From Algoriphagus antarcticus (GTDB taxonomy: Bacteria > Bacteroidota > Bacteroidia > Cytophagales > Cyclobacteriaceae): 64,000 nucleotides of DNA. The notes beneath the pieces were generated by a model that was not told where the DNA came from, ran no database searches, and was given only the letters and a program-made list of their open reading frames with translations. Shown here in pieces: positions 44,985-53,368 of the stretch (within the stretch, counting starts at the first letter, position 1; each line of letters starts with the position of its first letter). The DNA lies in assembly GCF_002150685.1 (NCBI RefSeq), contig NZ_MSSW01000019.1:62001-126000 (forward strand), given 5' to 3'. A program made the translations under genes and the position numbers.

Positions 44985-45602
44985 TCAGGGAGTAAGAATT
45001 ACCTTAATCCAGACTGGAATAAGGGTTTTTCGCTCTTGCATAAGCTTTTCAAATTCAGGCTGATCGATATTTCCCATGCCTTTGATCATCGGGCTTCCTA
45101 TAAATGGAAACACAGTCATTCCCAACATATTCATCATAAAGTGAAGTGGTTTGATGGGCTTTACACGTTTGGCTTCAATCTCCTCTTCGAGTTGCTGAAT
45201 GAACACGGAATTAAGAAGAACATTCTTAGCACCGGTTTTTTTGATGAGCTCCTCAGGATGGCTTCTCAATTCGCTGAGTATGAAAATCGGTAGGTTCGGA
45301 TTTGCTGTTAGATTTTCGATGTAATTCTCTACCATCCGACGGATTTTCTCTTCAAAATCAGTATTGGGATCATCGAAAACGGAGCGAAGGGAACGAAAAA
45401 ACTCCTCCAAACTTTCGGTCATTATCAGGTCAAACAGGCGCTCCTTACTTCTGAAATAATAATTCAAAAGTGCGAGATTGATACCTGCTTCTTCTGCAAT
45501 ATCCCTCGTGCGAGTACCTGCATAGCCTTTCTGCTGGAATATACGTCGAGCGGCATTTTTAATTTTCTCCTCAGTGGAATTGTCCTTTACGTCTTTAGCC
45601 AT
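44985..45602 (-). CDS. TetR/AcrR-family transcriptional regulator
   Basis: A 205-residue regulator. The N-terminal helix-turn-helix is clear (about 10-55: A-A-R-R-I-F-Q-Q-K-G-Y-A-G-T-R-T-R-D-I-A and L-N-Y-Y-F-R-S-K-E-R-L-F). The C-terminal helical domain would bind the inducer. It is first in the minus-strand efflux operon; in E. coli the related YbhGFSR pump is likewise controlled by a TetR protein (CecR). Two identical-looking 18-bp palindromes before and after this gene are its probable binding sites, so it likely represses itself and the pump. Confidence 0.9.
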   Translation of the reverse strand: MAKDVKDNSTEEKIKNAARRIFQQKGYAGTRTRDIAEEAGINLALLNYYFRSKERLFDLIMTESLEEFFRSLRSVFDDPNTDFEEKIRRMVENYIENLTANPNLPIFILSELRSHPEELIKKTGAKNVLLNSVFIQQLEEEIEAKRVKPIKPLHFMMNMLGMTVFPFIGSPMIKGMGNIDQPEFEKLMQERKTLIPVWIKVILTP

Positions 45603-45670
45603 GCTTTCCTTTTTCTATTGGACAAAGTAAATGAAGTAATCACTGTAAATCAAGTGTTTTAATTTTTTAT

Positions 45671-45688
45671 TTTAATCATTTGATTAAA
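45671..45688. promoter_or_regulatory. Palindromic TetR-type operator, copy 2
   Basis: TTTAATCA-TT-TGATTAAA is a perfect 8-2-8 palindrome 69 bases upstream of the TetR ATG. It shares both arms with the site at 44951. Its position fits control of the TetR/efflux promoter. Confidence 0.7.
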
Positions 45689-45726
45689 TAATTGTGAAAA
45701 CCTTATTTTTGGATAAAACTGGATGA

Positions 45727-46116
45727 TTACGCACCAAAAAATAAATGATGCAAATACCTGCCGGGCATCAGCGTAAAGCCTCCTGCCAAAATGATTGCTC
45801 CCACATACAGGAGGATCATTTTACGTTGATGTGTTTTGATTTTGCGCTTTTTGATGGCGATCAAAGCAGTAGGTACAGTCCAGAATACGAGAAGGCAAAA
45901 AAGATGAATGTACCCGAAGTGGTTAAATAGCATTGGCCCTAGTTGCGCTTGGATAAACATAGCTATGAAAGCGGTAATCATCATTAGGCTCATATAAACC
46001 ATACCTAGCTTTCTATGAACTTCCCCACCTTTTCGGGCTAAAAGCAAAAAGCCTCCCAAAAAAATACAGGGAACTACTGTGAGTAAATGAAAATACATCA
46101 AGTATTCGTAGCTCAT
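45727..46116 (-). CDS. DUF2306-like membrane protein
   Basis: A 129-residue protein with four hydrophobic helices. Conserved-looking histidines occur at helix ends: H-L-L, V-H-R-K-L-G, F-N-H-F-G-Y-I-H, K-T-H-Q-R-K-M and R-Y-L-H-H-L-F. This histidine pattern is that of the DUF2306 / heme-type membrane proteins of unknown function. It is encoded on the same strand as, and upstream of, the TetR gene but separated by the palindrome at 45671. Confidence 0.75.
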   Translation of the reverse strand: MSYEYLMYFHLLTVVPCIFLGGFLLLARKGGEVHRKLGMVYMSLMMITAFIAMFIQAQLGPMLFNHFGYIHLFCLLVFWTVPTALIAIKKRKIKTHQRKMILLYVGAIILAGGFTLMPGRYLHHLFFGA

Positions 46117-46153
46117 TGCTGTTTTATTTTCCTGAAACTAGACATTCTATGTC

Positions 46154-47302
46154 TTAATGCAAATGAATTGAAATAGATGCCAGCAAAAAGAAATCAGAGT
46201 TCGATGGTCTAGACTCGCTCAAAAATTGAGATTCGGGGCTGATCAAATACCTGGACTCAACTCTAAAAATCAAGTAATCTCTAAAGCTGCGATCAAGATT
46301 TAGGCTAAAACCGCTGGTCTTCAACCCAGCACCATTTTGATTAGTTGCGATGACTCCATCGGGATCCGTGTAATATTCTCCCCGAATCGCAGCTTTCCAG
46401 TTTGTGCTCAATTCATAGCCCAGAATCAATGATCCGCCCGACCAAAAACTCGAATTTGTAGAAATTTTTGACTGCTGTTCCCAGCCCAGATCCACTCCTG
46501 CAATAATCTCCCATAGTGAAGTCGGGTTCCAAATCAAATAATGATTACTGAAATAGCGAAGTCTCCGCGTTTCATCAGGATAATTATTACCAATCAAGGT
46601 GCTCCAGTTTAACGTCAGCTTAGGAGACCATTCGAAATTAGCTTGGGTTCCAATGGATGGAATAGAGTTGTCTTCGATCGCCTGAACGACTTGCCAGCCA
46701 TTGGCTACCCAAAATGAAAAATACCAACGCTCATCTGCTTGCCAACCCAGTTTTGCACCGGTCAAAAAATAGGGGCTATTTTCTGCAATCAAGGATCGGG
46801 ATAGAGTGCGGTTTTTGGTTGAAATAGCATTTTCAAATCCAATGTGAGATGGCATCAGCCCGGCATCCAGCCATACTGTTTTACTTGTATTGAGGGCAAA
46901 CCCGGCATTGGCTTGATTCAGCCATCGAAGTAGCTTCGGTTCGGCACTGTAATTATCCTGAGCGTAGGTTCCTTGCTGAATTCCTAAGTTTGCACGAAAT
47001 CGCCCTTTTTCGAAGTTTGCTGTGACCAACCCAAGATTGATGGCAAATTGCTTAGCCCGAGTGTGATTATAAAGGAAAGGAAGTCTTTTTTCAGTCTCCG
47101 GGCTATTGAAGTCGTAGCCATAATATGCGTCTATAAAGCCTGAAATCCTGAAATTTGACTTTGTTTCCTCTTTTTCTTGTGAATAAGCAGCGAAAGCCAA
47201 GCTGTTGATGAAAAGAAAGACAAATAAAATTCGCAATGGAGAAAAAGTAAAGAATTCCATTTTTGAAGGTGCTGAAATGCGCTTTATAAAGAAAAACATC
47301 AT
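46154..47302 (-). CDS. Porin-like outer membrane beta-barrel protein (BBP2-like)
   Basis: An exported barrel of 382 residues. A signal peptide (ending A-F-A-A-Y-S-Q) precedes repeated amphipathic strands. The opening I-S-G-F-I-D-A-Y-Y-G-Y-D-F and the L-D-A-G-L-M-P-S-H-I-G-F-E and Y-F-L-T-G-A-K-L-G-W segments are typical of this Bacteroidota barrel family, and a final strand ends in an aromatic-type residue. A second ATG 42 bases downstream (47260) would give a shorter, more usual signal peptide. The gene starts at the base after the stop of the DUF5655 gene. Its transported solute is unknown. Confidence 0.82.
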   Translation of the reverse strand: MMFFFIKRISAPSKMEFFTFSPLRILFVFLFINSLAFAAYSQEKEETKSNFRISGFIDAYYGYDFNSPETEKRLPFLYNHTRAKQFAINLGLVTANFEKGRFRANLGIQQGTYAQDNYSAEPKLLRWLNQANAGFALNTSKTVWLDAGLMPSHIGFENAISTKNRTLSRSLIAENSPYFLTGAKLGWQADERWYFSFWVANGWQVVQAIEDNSIPSIGTQANFEWSPKLTLNWSTLIGNNYPDETRRLRYFSNHYLIWNPTSLWEIIAGVDLGWEQQSKISTNSSFWSGGSLILGYELSTNWKAAIRGEYYTDPDGVIATNQNGAGLKTSGFSLNLDRSFRDYLIFRVESRYLISPESQFLSESRPSNSDFFLLASISIHLH

Positions 47303-47701
47303 CTAGAGGAGTTCATAGGATTGACGGATTAATCTGATCAAAGTAGGTGAGAGTTCATCCAAACTTGAAATCCGATAATGATTTTCGAATTTTTTGGATA
47401 CTTGAGTCGATTTGAAAAAAGGTGGGCAGGGCTGTTGATCTTTAGAGTAGAATTTCAAATCCAAGAACTTGCTCATTGGTCTTATGATCAAAAAAGTCTG
47501 CCGGTGTACAAACATGACCGCATTTTGAGTGTTGCTGACTATGACCTTATACCATTCATAGATCTCTGCTAAGATTTTGTCAAAAGCGAACTCCAACTCT
47601 TTTGGATTCCTTTCGAAAAGCGTACTCAGTTCCGCTTTGCTGCACATGTGCCATTGATTATCTTTCTTCAAGTCGCGTTCACAAATCGGGCAAGTCCACA
47701 T
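47303..47701 (-). CDS. DUF5655 domain protein
   Basis: A 132-residue protein. The N-terminal W-T-C-P-I-C-E-R-D-L-K-K-D-N-Q-W-H-M-C forms a C-x2-C...H-x-C zinc-knuckle-like site. The remainder, including F-D-K-I-L-A-E-I-Y-E-W and the C-terminal I-R-L-I-R-Q-S-Y-E, matches the DUF5655 pattern. The function of the family is unknown. It abuts the porin-like gene. Confidence 0.8.
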   Translation of the reverse strand: MWTCPICERDLKKDNQWHMCSKAELSTLFERNPKELEFAFDKILAEIYEWYKVIVSNTQNAVMFVHRQTFLIIRPMSKFLDLKFYSKDQQPCPPFFKSTQVSKKFENHYRISSLDELSPTLIRLIRQSYELL

Positions 47702-47779
47702 AAAGTTGTGAGTTAAAACTTATTAGTCCAGCGGTTTAAATAAGTATTATAAGAGGTTTCTGAACTGCTAAAATTTGCT

Positions 47780-48718
47780 TTAAATCTCTTTACTTGAATC
47801 CTTAGCATTCGATTGATCTAGTGAAACTCGAGTTTTGGGCAAGCTTTCAGGATAGTTTTTCTGGATAAACTCCACCATCTTTTCCCGGACATAGACTCGT
47901 AAATCCCAAACCGTAGGGGAGTTTTTGGCAGAGACTAGGATTCTTGTTTCCACGGTAAATTCTTTTGCATCGGTGACTTGGAGTACTTTTACTTTTTTGT
48001 CCCAGAGATCAGTCAATTCCAAGATTCGGTCGAGTTCCACTCGAAGTGCTTCGAAGGAAATCGTGTAGTCGGTGTGGATAAAAACCGAACCGATAATATC
48101 TGAAGTGGTTCGAGTCCAGTTTTGAAATGGCTTTTCCAAAAAATAAGTAGACGGCAAAACCAATCGCCGTTGATCCCAGATTCGCACGACGACATAGTTT
48201 AGATTGATTTCTTCAATCCAGCCCCATTCGCCCTCGACTACCACCGCATCTTCCAATCGGAAAGGCTGTGTAATCGCAATTTGAACACCTGCGATCAGCG
48301 TTCCAATGGCTTTTTGCGCAGAGAAACCGATAATAATCCCAGCTACTCCCGCTGAGGCAAATAGTCCAACTCCGATCTGTCTGATCGATTCAAAGGAGAT
48401 CAAAATCAATCCGATTCCCAGCACGATAATGATGAAGTTGGCAACTTTTTCCAATACGTTGATCTGAGTATAGACTTTCCGAGCTTTCAGATTATCCTCC
48501 TTACTGATATCGTATTGCTTGAGCAGGACCTTTTTTCCAATCTTGGTCAAAACCAACAGACACCAACTAAAGCCACAAATAATCAGAACGGTATTGATAT
48601 TAGGTAAGTATGCGAAAACACCCTCCCAAGTTTTGGATAATTCGCCGAAATATAGCTTTGAAAATCCAAGGGCAAGTGTCACCAATAAGGGTAAAACCAA
48701 TCGGGTATAGTATTTCAT
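47780..48718 (-). CDS. Small-conductance mechanosensitive channel (MscS family)
   Basis: A 312-residue channel with about four N-terminal helices, the pore-lining helix around 130-160 (G-L-F-A-S-A-G-V-A-G-I-I-I-G-F-S-A-Q), the conserved Q-P-F-R-L-E-D loop and the beta domain (V-E-E/G-I-N-x-x-x-V-V-V-R-I-W-D, L-P-S-T-Y-F). It has four rather than three leading helices, as in many YbdG/MSL-like forms. It protects against hypo-osmotic shock. It appears to be a single-gene unit. Confidence 0.9.
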   Translation of the reverse strand: MKYYTRLVLPLLVTLALGFSKLYFGELSKTWEGVFAYLPNINTVLIICGFSWCLLVLTKIGKKVLLKQYDISKEDNLKARKVYTQINVLEKVANFIIIVLGIGLILISFESIRQIGVGLFASAGVAGIIIGFSAQKAIGTLIAGVQIAITQPFRLEDAVVVEGEWGWIEEINLNYVVVRIWDQRRLVLPSTYFLEKPFQNWTRTTSDIIGSVFIHTDYTISFEALRVELDRILELTDLWDKKVKVLQVTDAKEFTVETRILVSAKNSPTVWDLRVYVREKMVEFIQKNYPESLPKTRVSLDQSNAKDSSKEI

Positions 48719-48847
48719 AGACTCAATTCAAAAAGCGGTAAAATTTAACAGACTGATGTTTTCAGCCACAGAAAAAGGTGATTTTGGGAGACTTGAGCTT
48801 AGAAATTAGGAAATTGATAGGAGAAAGCAAAATAGAGCAGCCTTGTT

Positions 48848-49312
48848 TTAGTCACACGGAAAAGGAGTTAAAGCGATGTTGTGACTATAATCCAAAGAAT
48901 CTATGTTGACCTGTACGGGTATTCCGTCCACAGATTTCATTTCACCATATCCTTCTTTCCACCCTTCTTCAGTATTTTTAAATACTACTTGTCGCCTGGT
49001 AGAATCTCCTTCAGACATAAAAGTGTATTCCGCGATTATCATGTCATCTCTTATTTCCCCTTTGATAGTTCCACTGTTTTTATCCTTCTCAAAAATCGTG
49101 TAATCCAGCGTGCCTGTGATGTTTGTACCATCAACATGCGTCGTGAGTCGGACGGTGTCTTTTTCACCAAGGTATTGAAAGCACTCCGTGTTGATTTCCT
49201 CCAAGTGTTCAGCATCTGGGGAAAATGCTGCGTCTATTGGGGAATCCTGCTTAGGTCCTTTGCAAGCTACTAGAAGTAAGACAACGAAAAATAGTGTAGG
49301 TAGCGTTTTCAT
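48848..49312 (-). CDS. Putative lipoprotein of unknown function
   Basis: A 154-residue exported protein from the ATG at 49312; an upstream in-frame start (49429) would overlap the neighbour and add 39 residues that do not look like a signal. The signal peptide ends L-L-L-V-A-C-K-G, giving a lipidated cysteine at C17. The mature part has beta-strand patterns (D-G-T-N-I-T-G-T-L-D-Y and G-T-I-K-G-E-I-R-D-D-M-I-I-A-E-Y) seen in many small Bacteroidota lipoproteins. I do not recognise a named family. Confidence 0.7.
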   Translation of the reverse strand: MKTLPTLFFVVLLLVACKGPKQDSPIDAAFSPDAEHLEEINTECFQYLGEKDTVRLTTHVDGTNITGTLDYTIFEKDKNSGTIKGEIRDDMIIAEYTFMSEGDSTRRQVVFKNTEEGWKEGYGEMKSVDGIPVQVNIDSLDYSHNIALTPFPCD

Positions 49313-49398
49313 GGCTGTTTTGCATTTTGTCATAGTGTTTGAAAAACAAAAAGACCGCCAATCGTGAGGATTGTAGAAATTGATAAAAGAATTAGAAT

Positions 49399-49749
49399 TT
49401 ATTTCTCCAGCATTCCATCTTCCATCCATTTAAAGAAGACTGCTAATTCCTCTTGACTCAGAGCTGGTTTTTTCAATTTGTGTGGCATAAAACCTTTTTC
49501 GGAGCTGTCTCTTTGTGTTCTGTCGAGGATATCATCTAACCGAGATAAAACGCGGTCGTATGTATCTAACTGATCCTTCTCTCCTTCCGGATAATGACAA
49601 GGGGTGCAATGTGCCACCATAATTGGATGTATGTCTTTGTCATAGGTAACTAAAGCTAGTGCATTGCTGGATACTTTTTTAGTACTGGTACAGGACTGAT
49701 AGGTGATTAAACCAAATGCACTGACAAGAAGTAGATATCTTATTTTCAT
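49399..49749 (-). CDS. Putative lipoprotein with a single heme c motif
   Basis: A 116-residue exported protein. The signal segment ends Y-Q-S-C, a possible lipobox. The mature part holds one C-T-P-C-H heme attachment motif near residues 47-51 and a late methionine (G-F-M-P-H-K, about 88) that could be the distal ligand. The pattern H-P-I-M-V-A-H-C-T-P-C-H-Y-P resembles the cytochrome c-like domain of the planctomycete/Bacteroidota type. It may carry electrons in the periplasm; the partner is not evident nearby. Confidence 0.78.
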   Translation of the reverse strand: MKIRYLLLVSAFGLITYQSCTSTKKVSSNALALVTYDKDIHPIMVAHCTPCHYPEGEKDQLDTYDRVLSRLDDILDRTQRDSSEKGFMPHKLKKPALSQEELAVFFKWMEDGMLEK

Positions 49750-49864
49750 TAATAAGTAAGATTGTGGAGCATAATTATAATGGTTTTAAATCTTATTTGA
49801 AAAACAAAAATCGGTTGATAATAAATTATCCACATAATCCCATCAGCTAGAAAAAGATTTGAAT

Positions 49865-50440
49865 CTCTTGCATCTCAGTTGGTCCTATTTGAGGAAAAGA
49901 CCAAGTAATTACCATCATTTGAGATTACTGGGAAAGCGTCAAAAGTACCAATATGTGTGAAACGAGTTAAACCAATTACATACAGATTAATCATGAAAAG
50001 GCTGAAAGGATATACTCTTTCAAATGGATGGATGGGAATAAAAATAGTTTCCATCACCAAAACTGAGGCGCTTGATATTTCCAAATAATTTACCTTTGAA
50101 GGCTAACGTAAACGAGAGTTTGAAGTATAAAGGACATATGTCTCCGCATCACCTTGAAGGTCTGTCGTCGTAATAAAAGTAAATCGCAATATCAACGTGG
50201 CAATAAATTATGGTCTCATTAGGGATTATGATTTGCAATTGCTTAGCCTAATTAATGATTGTGATTATACGGAATCTTGCCAGTAGAAAATTTATAGGAT
50301 CGAAGATCCAAAGACACCTTGAATTCTGGTTTACTTCGGTCTTCGGTCATCGGTTTTCCAATCCGTTGACCAAAGAGAATTCGCTTACTGGCAGAAAAGC
50401 GTACATACAGATTAATGATTATTATCTTTGACCTTAATCT
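49865..50440 (-). pseudogene. Decayed copy of the PD40/TolB-like lipoprotein gene at 52198
   Basis: This 700-base gene-free interval contains remnants of a second PD40 gene. At 49875-50050 the minus strand reads P-F-S-L-F-M-I-N-L...L-T-R-F-T...G-T-F-D-A-F-P-V-I-S-N-D-G, matching the last 60 residues of the intact protein. Near 50110 a G-D-x-x-x-L-Y-like piece, and near 50370 a W-K-T-D-D piece, appear in the same order as in the intact gene but in shifted frames with deletions. It is a broken tandem-type duplicate. The outer limits are approximate. Confidence 0.65.
50423..50430 (+). promoter_or_regulatory. Candidate -7 promoter element
   Basis: TATCTTTG matches TAnnTTTG and lies 20 bases before the ATG of the transglutaminase-like gene at 50450. 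The transcript would start near 50437. Confidence 0.45.
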
Positions 50441-50449
50441 CAAAAAACC

Positions 50450-51820
50450 ATGAAAGAAAAAGCAAAGTATAGCCTCATAATTCTAATTGGAGTATTTTTT
50501 ATTTTTGGCTGTGGACAAGAGCCAACTACTAGCGAAACAAAAGAAGGTGAGTCCAAAGTAAAGTCTAGCACGAGAGTAAATATTGCTGAAATTGAAAAAG
50601 GTATTAAAGATTTTATAGCAGTTCAAACCGAAAAGAATGGTGGAGTATTTCCTGTAAAAGATGAGAACCATGATTTGAAGATGAAGCTGGTCCGGGTACA
50701 TACGGAATATTTATCAAATCTAGGCCCCAAAACCCATTTCGCCTGTGTAGATCTGGTGGATGAAAGTGGCGATGTCTATGACGTGGATTTTTTTATGGAT
50801 GGGGAACCGGGAGCGATGGGTGTCACTTCCACTTCTGTACATAAGTTCAATGGAAAACCTTATTATTCCTGGAAGCAAAATAAGGAGGATAAAACCTGGT
50901 TTAAATTGCCGCTGGAACAATCTAATAATGATTTGATGGGGGTAGTTGAAGGAAAAGATGAATTTGAGTTTTATTATTCCGCCCAGCTACCACAACTAGA
51001 TGGACCTGCAAAATTGTGGATTCCGATTGCTGAATCCGATGATTTCCAAGAAATCGAACTGGTAAGTGTTGAAATCCCTGAAGGGGCGAAGCGAATCAAA
51101 GAAGGTAATTATGGGAATACGTTGTTGTACTTAGATTTGGGCCCTGAAAATTCCGGAGAGGAAATTAACCTTACTTATGCGGTAAAACGAAGAGAAAAGG
51201 GGCCCTATGCTGCTCCTGAGCCAGACAAATCCATTTATCTGGCTTCTACCAAACTCATGCCGACAGGTGGACGTTTTGAGGAAATTGCCAAAGAGGAACT
51301 TGGTGATAAAATCAACGATTCTCATTTGATACAAGCGCGTGTATTGTATGATTACATCATTGATAATATGCGCTATATGAAGTTCGGGAATTATGGGAAT
51401 GGTGACTCAAATTATGCCTGTGATTCAAAAACGGGAAATTGTACGGAGTTCCATTCCTTCTTTATTTCTCTAGCACGATCGGTGAATATTCCTGCCAGAT
51501 TTGCTATTGGTGCTTCTATTCCATCAGATAGAAATGAGGGAGGTATAGATGGTTATCACTGTTGGGCTGAGTTCTATGCCGATGGAAAATGGTGGCCAGT
51601 CGATATTAGCGAGGGGAATAAATACACAGCCCTTGCTACTTACTATTTTGGACGACACCCAGCCAATAGGATAGAACTAAGTCGAGGTAGAGATCTAAAA
51701 ATCAACCCAGGCCCAGAAGCCGGTCCCATCAATTTTCTGGCCTATCCGTATCTTGAAATCAATGGAAAAGAAGTAAAAGTGAATTCCCGTTTTTCTTTCC
51801 AGCGAAAAGCTAAATCCTAA
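50450..51820 (+). CDS. Transglutaminase-like domain lipoprotein
   Basis: A 456-residue exported protein. The signal ends I-F-G-C-G, a lipobox giving a lipidated cysteine at residue 21. The N-terminal half is beta-rich without a known domain. The transglutaminase-like (papain-fold) core spans about 290-400 with catalytic C331 (G-N-C-T-E-F-H-S), the histidine in Y-H-C-W-A-E-F and the aspartate in P-V-D-I-S. Such proteins act as proteases or transglutaminases in the periplasm or outer membrane; the reaction is not predictable. A terminator follows directly. Confidence 0.87.
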   Translation: MKEKAKYSLIILIGVFFIFGCGQEPTTSETKEGESKVKSSTRVNIAEIEKGIKDFIAVQTEKNGGVFPVKDENHDLKMKLVRVHTEYLSNLGPKTHFACVDLVDESGDVYDVDFFMDGEPGAMGVTSTSVHKFNGKPYYSWKQNKEDKTWFKLPLEQSNNDLMGVVEGKDEFEFYYSAQLPQLDGPAKLWIPIAESDDFQEIELVSVEIPEGAKRIKEGNYGNTLLYLDLGPENSGEEINLTYAVKRREKGPYAAPEPDKSIYLASTKLMPTGGRFEEIAKEELGDKINDSHLIQARVLYDYIIDNMRYMKFGNYGNGDSNYACDSKTGNCTEFHSFFISLARSVNIPARFAIGASIPSDRNEGGIDGYHCWAEFYADGKWWPVDISEGNKYTALATYYFGRHPANRIELSRGRDLKINPGPEAGPINFLAYPYLEINGKEVKVNSRFSFQRKAKS

Positions 51821-51851
51821 AAAAGGAGATCCAAATGGATCCCCTTTTTTT
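51819..51851. terminator. Rho-independent terminator (bidirectional)
   Basis: A GGAGATCC / GGATCCCC stem with an AAAT loop lies between runs of A and T, beginning within the stop codon of the transglutaminase-like gene. It also serves the convergent small lipoprotein gene. Confidence 0.8.
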
Positions 51852-51863
51852 GAGAAATACGAA

Positions 51864-52094
51864 TTAGTTATCTGCAGGATGCTCAGTGCTATCCCCATCT
51901 GCAGGATGCTCAGTACTATCTCCGTCTGCTGGATGCTCAGTACTATCTCCGTCTTCTGGATGCTCATCACCTTCTGCTTGCTCTGTTTCAGTCTCGTTGT
52001 TAGCTCCTTTTTTCCCTCCACATGAGGTAAATGTCATAGCTGAGATAAATAACATCACTAGCGTAAGACTCAAAATTGACTTTAGTTTTTTCAT
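51864..52094 (-). CDS. Small acidic repeat lipoprotein
   Basis: A 76-residue lipoprotein. The signal peptide ends M-T-F-T-S-C-G-G-K-K, lipidated at C25. The mature part is only about 50 residues and is made largely of a nine-residue repeat, G-D-S-T-E-H-P-A-D, present three times plus a diverged first copy (G-D-E-H-P-E-D). The result is a highly acidic, His-containing tail. Repeat number can vary by slippage of the 27-bp DNA unit. A metal- or surface-binding spacer is possible, but function is unknown. Confidence 0.75.
   Translation of the reverse strand: MKKLKSILSLTLVMLFISAMTFTSCGGKKGANNETETEQAEGDEHPEDGDSTEHPADGDSTEHPADGDSTEHPADN
51871..51978. repeat. 27-bp tandem repeat (three good units plus one degenerate)
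   Basis: Units begin at 51871, 51898 and 51925, each starting T-C-T-G-C and containing GGATGCTCAGT; the fourth at 51952 is diverged. The period of 27 keeps the reading frame of the lipoprotein gene. Confidence 0.85.
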
Positions 52095-52197
52095 AGTTAA
52101 GGTTGTTTGTCTACTTCAAATTATAATTTCTTTTTTTAACATAAAAGGATTTATCAAATGTCGGCATTGTTTATTGTTTTATTCAAAAAATTATGGA

Positions 52198-53307
52198 TCA
52201 TCCGCCTATCCACTCTGCTACGAAGAGATTGGTGTCTCTAGTGCCGCCATTGTTTCTATTTGAGGAAAAAACCAAATATCTACCATCGTTGGAGAATACA
52301 GGGAAGGCATCAAAAGTCCCATCATGTGTGATACGAGTTAAACCTGTTCCGTCCAGATTGATCATGAAAAGATTGAAAGGATAGCCGCGTTCGGTTTGAT
52401 GATTCGAGGCAAAAATAATCTTTTCTCCAGATGGGTGGAAGAATGGAGCCCAGTTGGCTTTTCCTAGATCCGTTATCTTTTTCACATCTGTTCCATCTGC
52501 ATTTGCCACATATAGCTCCATGCTTGTTGGCATCACAAGTCCTTCTGCAAGTAGATCCTTGTATACTTTTACATCTTCATCAGAAGTAGGTCTAGAAGCT
52601 CTCCAGATGATTTTGGTACCGTCAGGCGAGAAAAACGCACCTCCATCATATCCCAAATCTGAAGTGATTTGGTGCACATCAGACCCATCAATATTCATGG
52701 TATAAAGCTCCATGTCACCACTTCTTAGAGAAGTGAATACTATTTTGTCCCCTTTTGGCGAAACCGTCGCTTCCGCATCATAGCCAGGCTCATTGGTAAG
52801 TTGTGAAGTTATATTTCCCTCCATATCAGCTGTGAAAATGTCAAAGGAATCATAGATCGGCCAAACGTATTTGCCATCAGTTCTGCGCTCTGGAACAGGC
52901 GGACAATTTTCTCCCCCTAAATGTGTAGAAGCATAAACGATACTTTTATTGTCAGGAAGAAAGTAGGAACAGGTTGTCCTGCCCAAGCCAGTGCTTAGGC
53001 GCTTCGGCTGATTGTTTTGCAAGTCATCGGTTTTCCAATTCGTATAAAATACTTGATCGCAGTCTGCTCCCCATTCTTTATAATCAGACTGAAAAACCAG
53101 CATAGAATCATCAAATGACCAATATGCCTCAGCGTTATTTCCACCAAATGTCAGTTGCTTGATGTTTTTTAAATAGTTCATTTCCTCAGGAGTCAATAGC
53201 AAAGAGTCTGAAGCAGAGTGAACTTCCGTTTCGGTTACTGTTTGAACCTGAGTTTTTGAGCTGCAAGCAAATGAAAGTAGCAGCAGGGCAATAAGGACTT
53301 GTCTCAT
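52198..53307 (-). CDS. PD40/TolB-like beta-propeller lipoprotein
   Basis: An exported propeller of 369 residues from the ATG at 53307. The signal ends L-L-S-F-A-C-S-S, a lipobox. The rest is a series of PD40 (WD40-like) blades: S-P-K-G-D-K-I-V-F-T-S, S-P-D-G-T-K-I-I-W-R-A-S, H-P-S-G-E-K-I-I-F-A-S-N and S-N-D-G-R-Y-L-V-F-S-S-N. It resembles the propeller half of TolB but lacks its N-terminal domain. A decayed copy lies at 49865. It is divergent from the M28 peptidase gene with face-to-face promoters. Confidence 0.87.
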   Translation of the reverse strand: MRQVLIALLLLSFACSSKTQVQTVTETEVHSASDSLLLTPEEMNYLKNIKQLTFGGNNAEAYWSFDDSMLVFQSDYKEWGADCDQVFYTNWKTDDLQNNQPKRLSTGLGRTTCSYFLPDNKSIVYASTHLGGENCPPVPERRTDGKYVWPIYDSFDIFTADMEGNITSQLTNEPGYDAEATVSPKGDKIVFTSLRSGDMELYTMNIDGSDVHQITSDLGYDGGAFFSPDGTKIIWRASRPTSDEDVKVYKDLLAEGLVMPTSMELYVANADGTDVKKITDLGKANWAPFFHPSGEKIIFASNHQTERGYPFNLFMINLDGTGLTRITHDGTFDAFPVFSNDGRYLVFSSNRNNGGTRDTNLFVAEWIGG

Positions 53308-53337
53308 TAATGAATTGATTTTTAAGTAATAGCTGCG

Positions 53338-53345
53338 CAAAGGTA
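53338..53345 (-). promoter_or_regulatory. Candidate -7 promoter element of the PD40 gene
   Basis: The minus strand reads TACCTTTG, matching TAnnTTTG, 31 bases before the PD40 ATG. This supports the start at 53307 rather than the upstream TTG, which lies in the promoter. Confidence 0.5.
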
Positions 53346-53353
53346 AGCTTTAT

Positions 53354-53361
53354 TATCTTTG
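53354..53361 (+). promoter_or_regulatory. Candidate -7 promoter element of the M28 peptidase gene
   Basis: TATCTTTG matches TAnnTTTG. The transcript would start near 53367, so the second ATG (53381) of the peptidase gene is the more probable translation start. Confidence 0.5.
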
Positions 53362-53368
53362 GCAGAAG

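Noticed and set aside
48848-49429. Long form (193 residues) of the lipoprotein gene
   Set aside because: The upstream 39 residues overlap the heme c gene and look non-coding, whereas the ATG at 49312 gives a perfect lipoprotein signal.
49875-50084. A 69-codon minus-strand frame as a separate gene
   Set aside because: Its second half matches the C-terminus of the PD40 protein at 52198, so it is part of a decayed copy rather than a gene.
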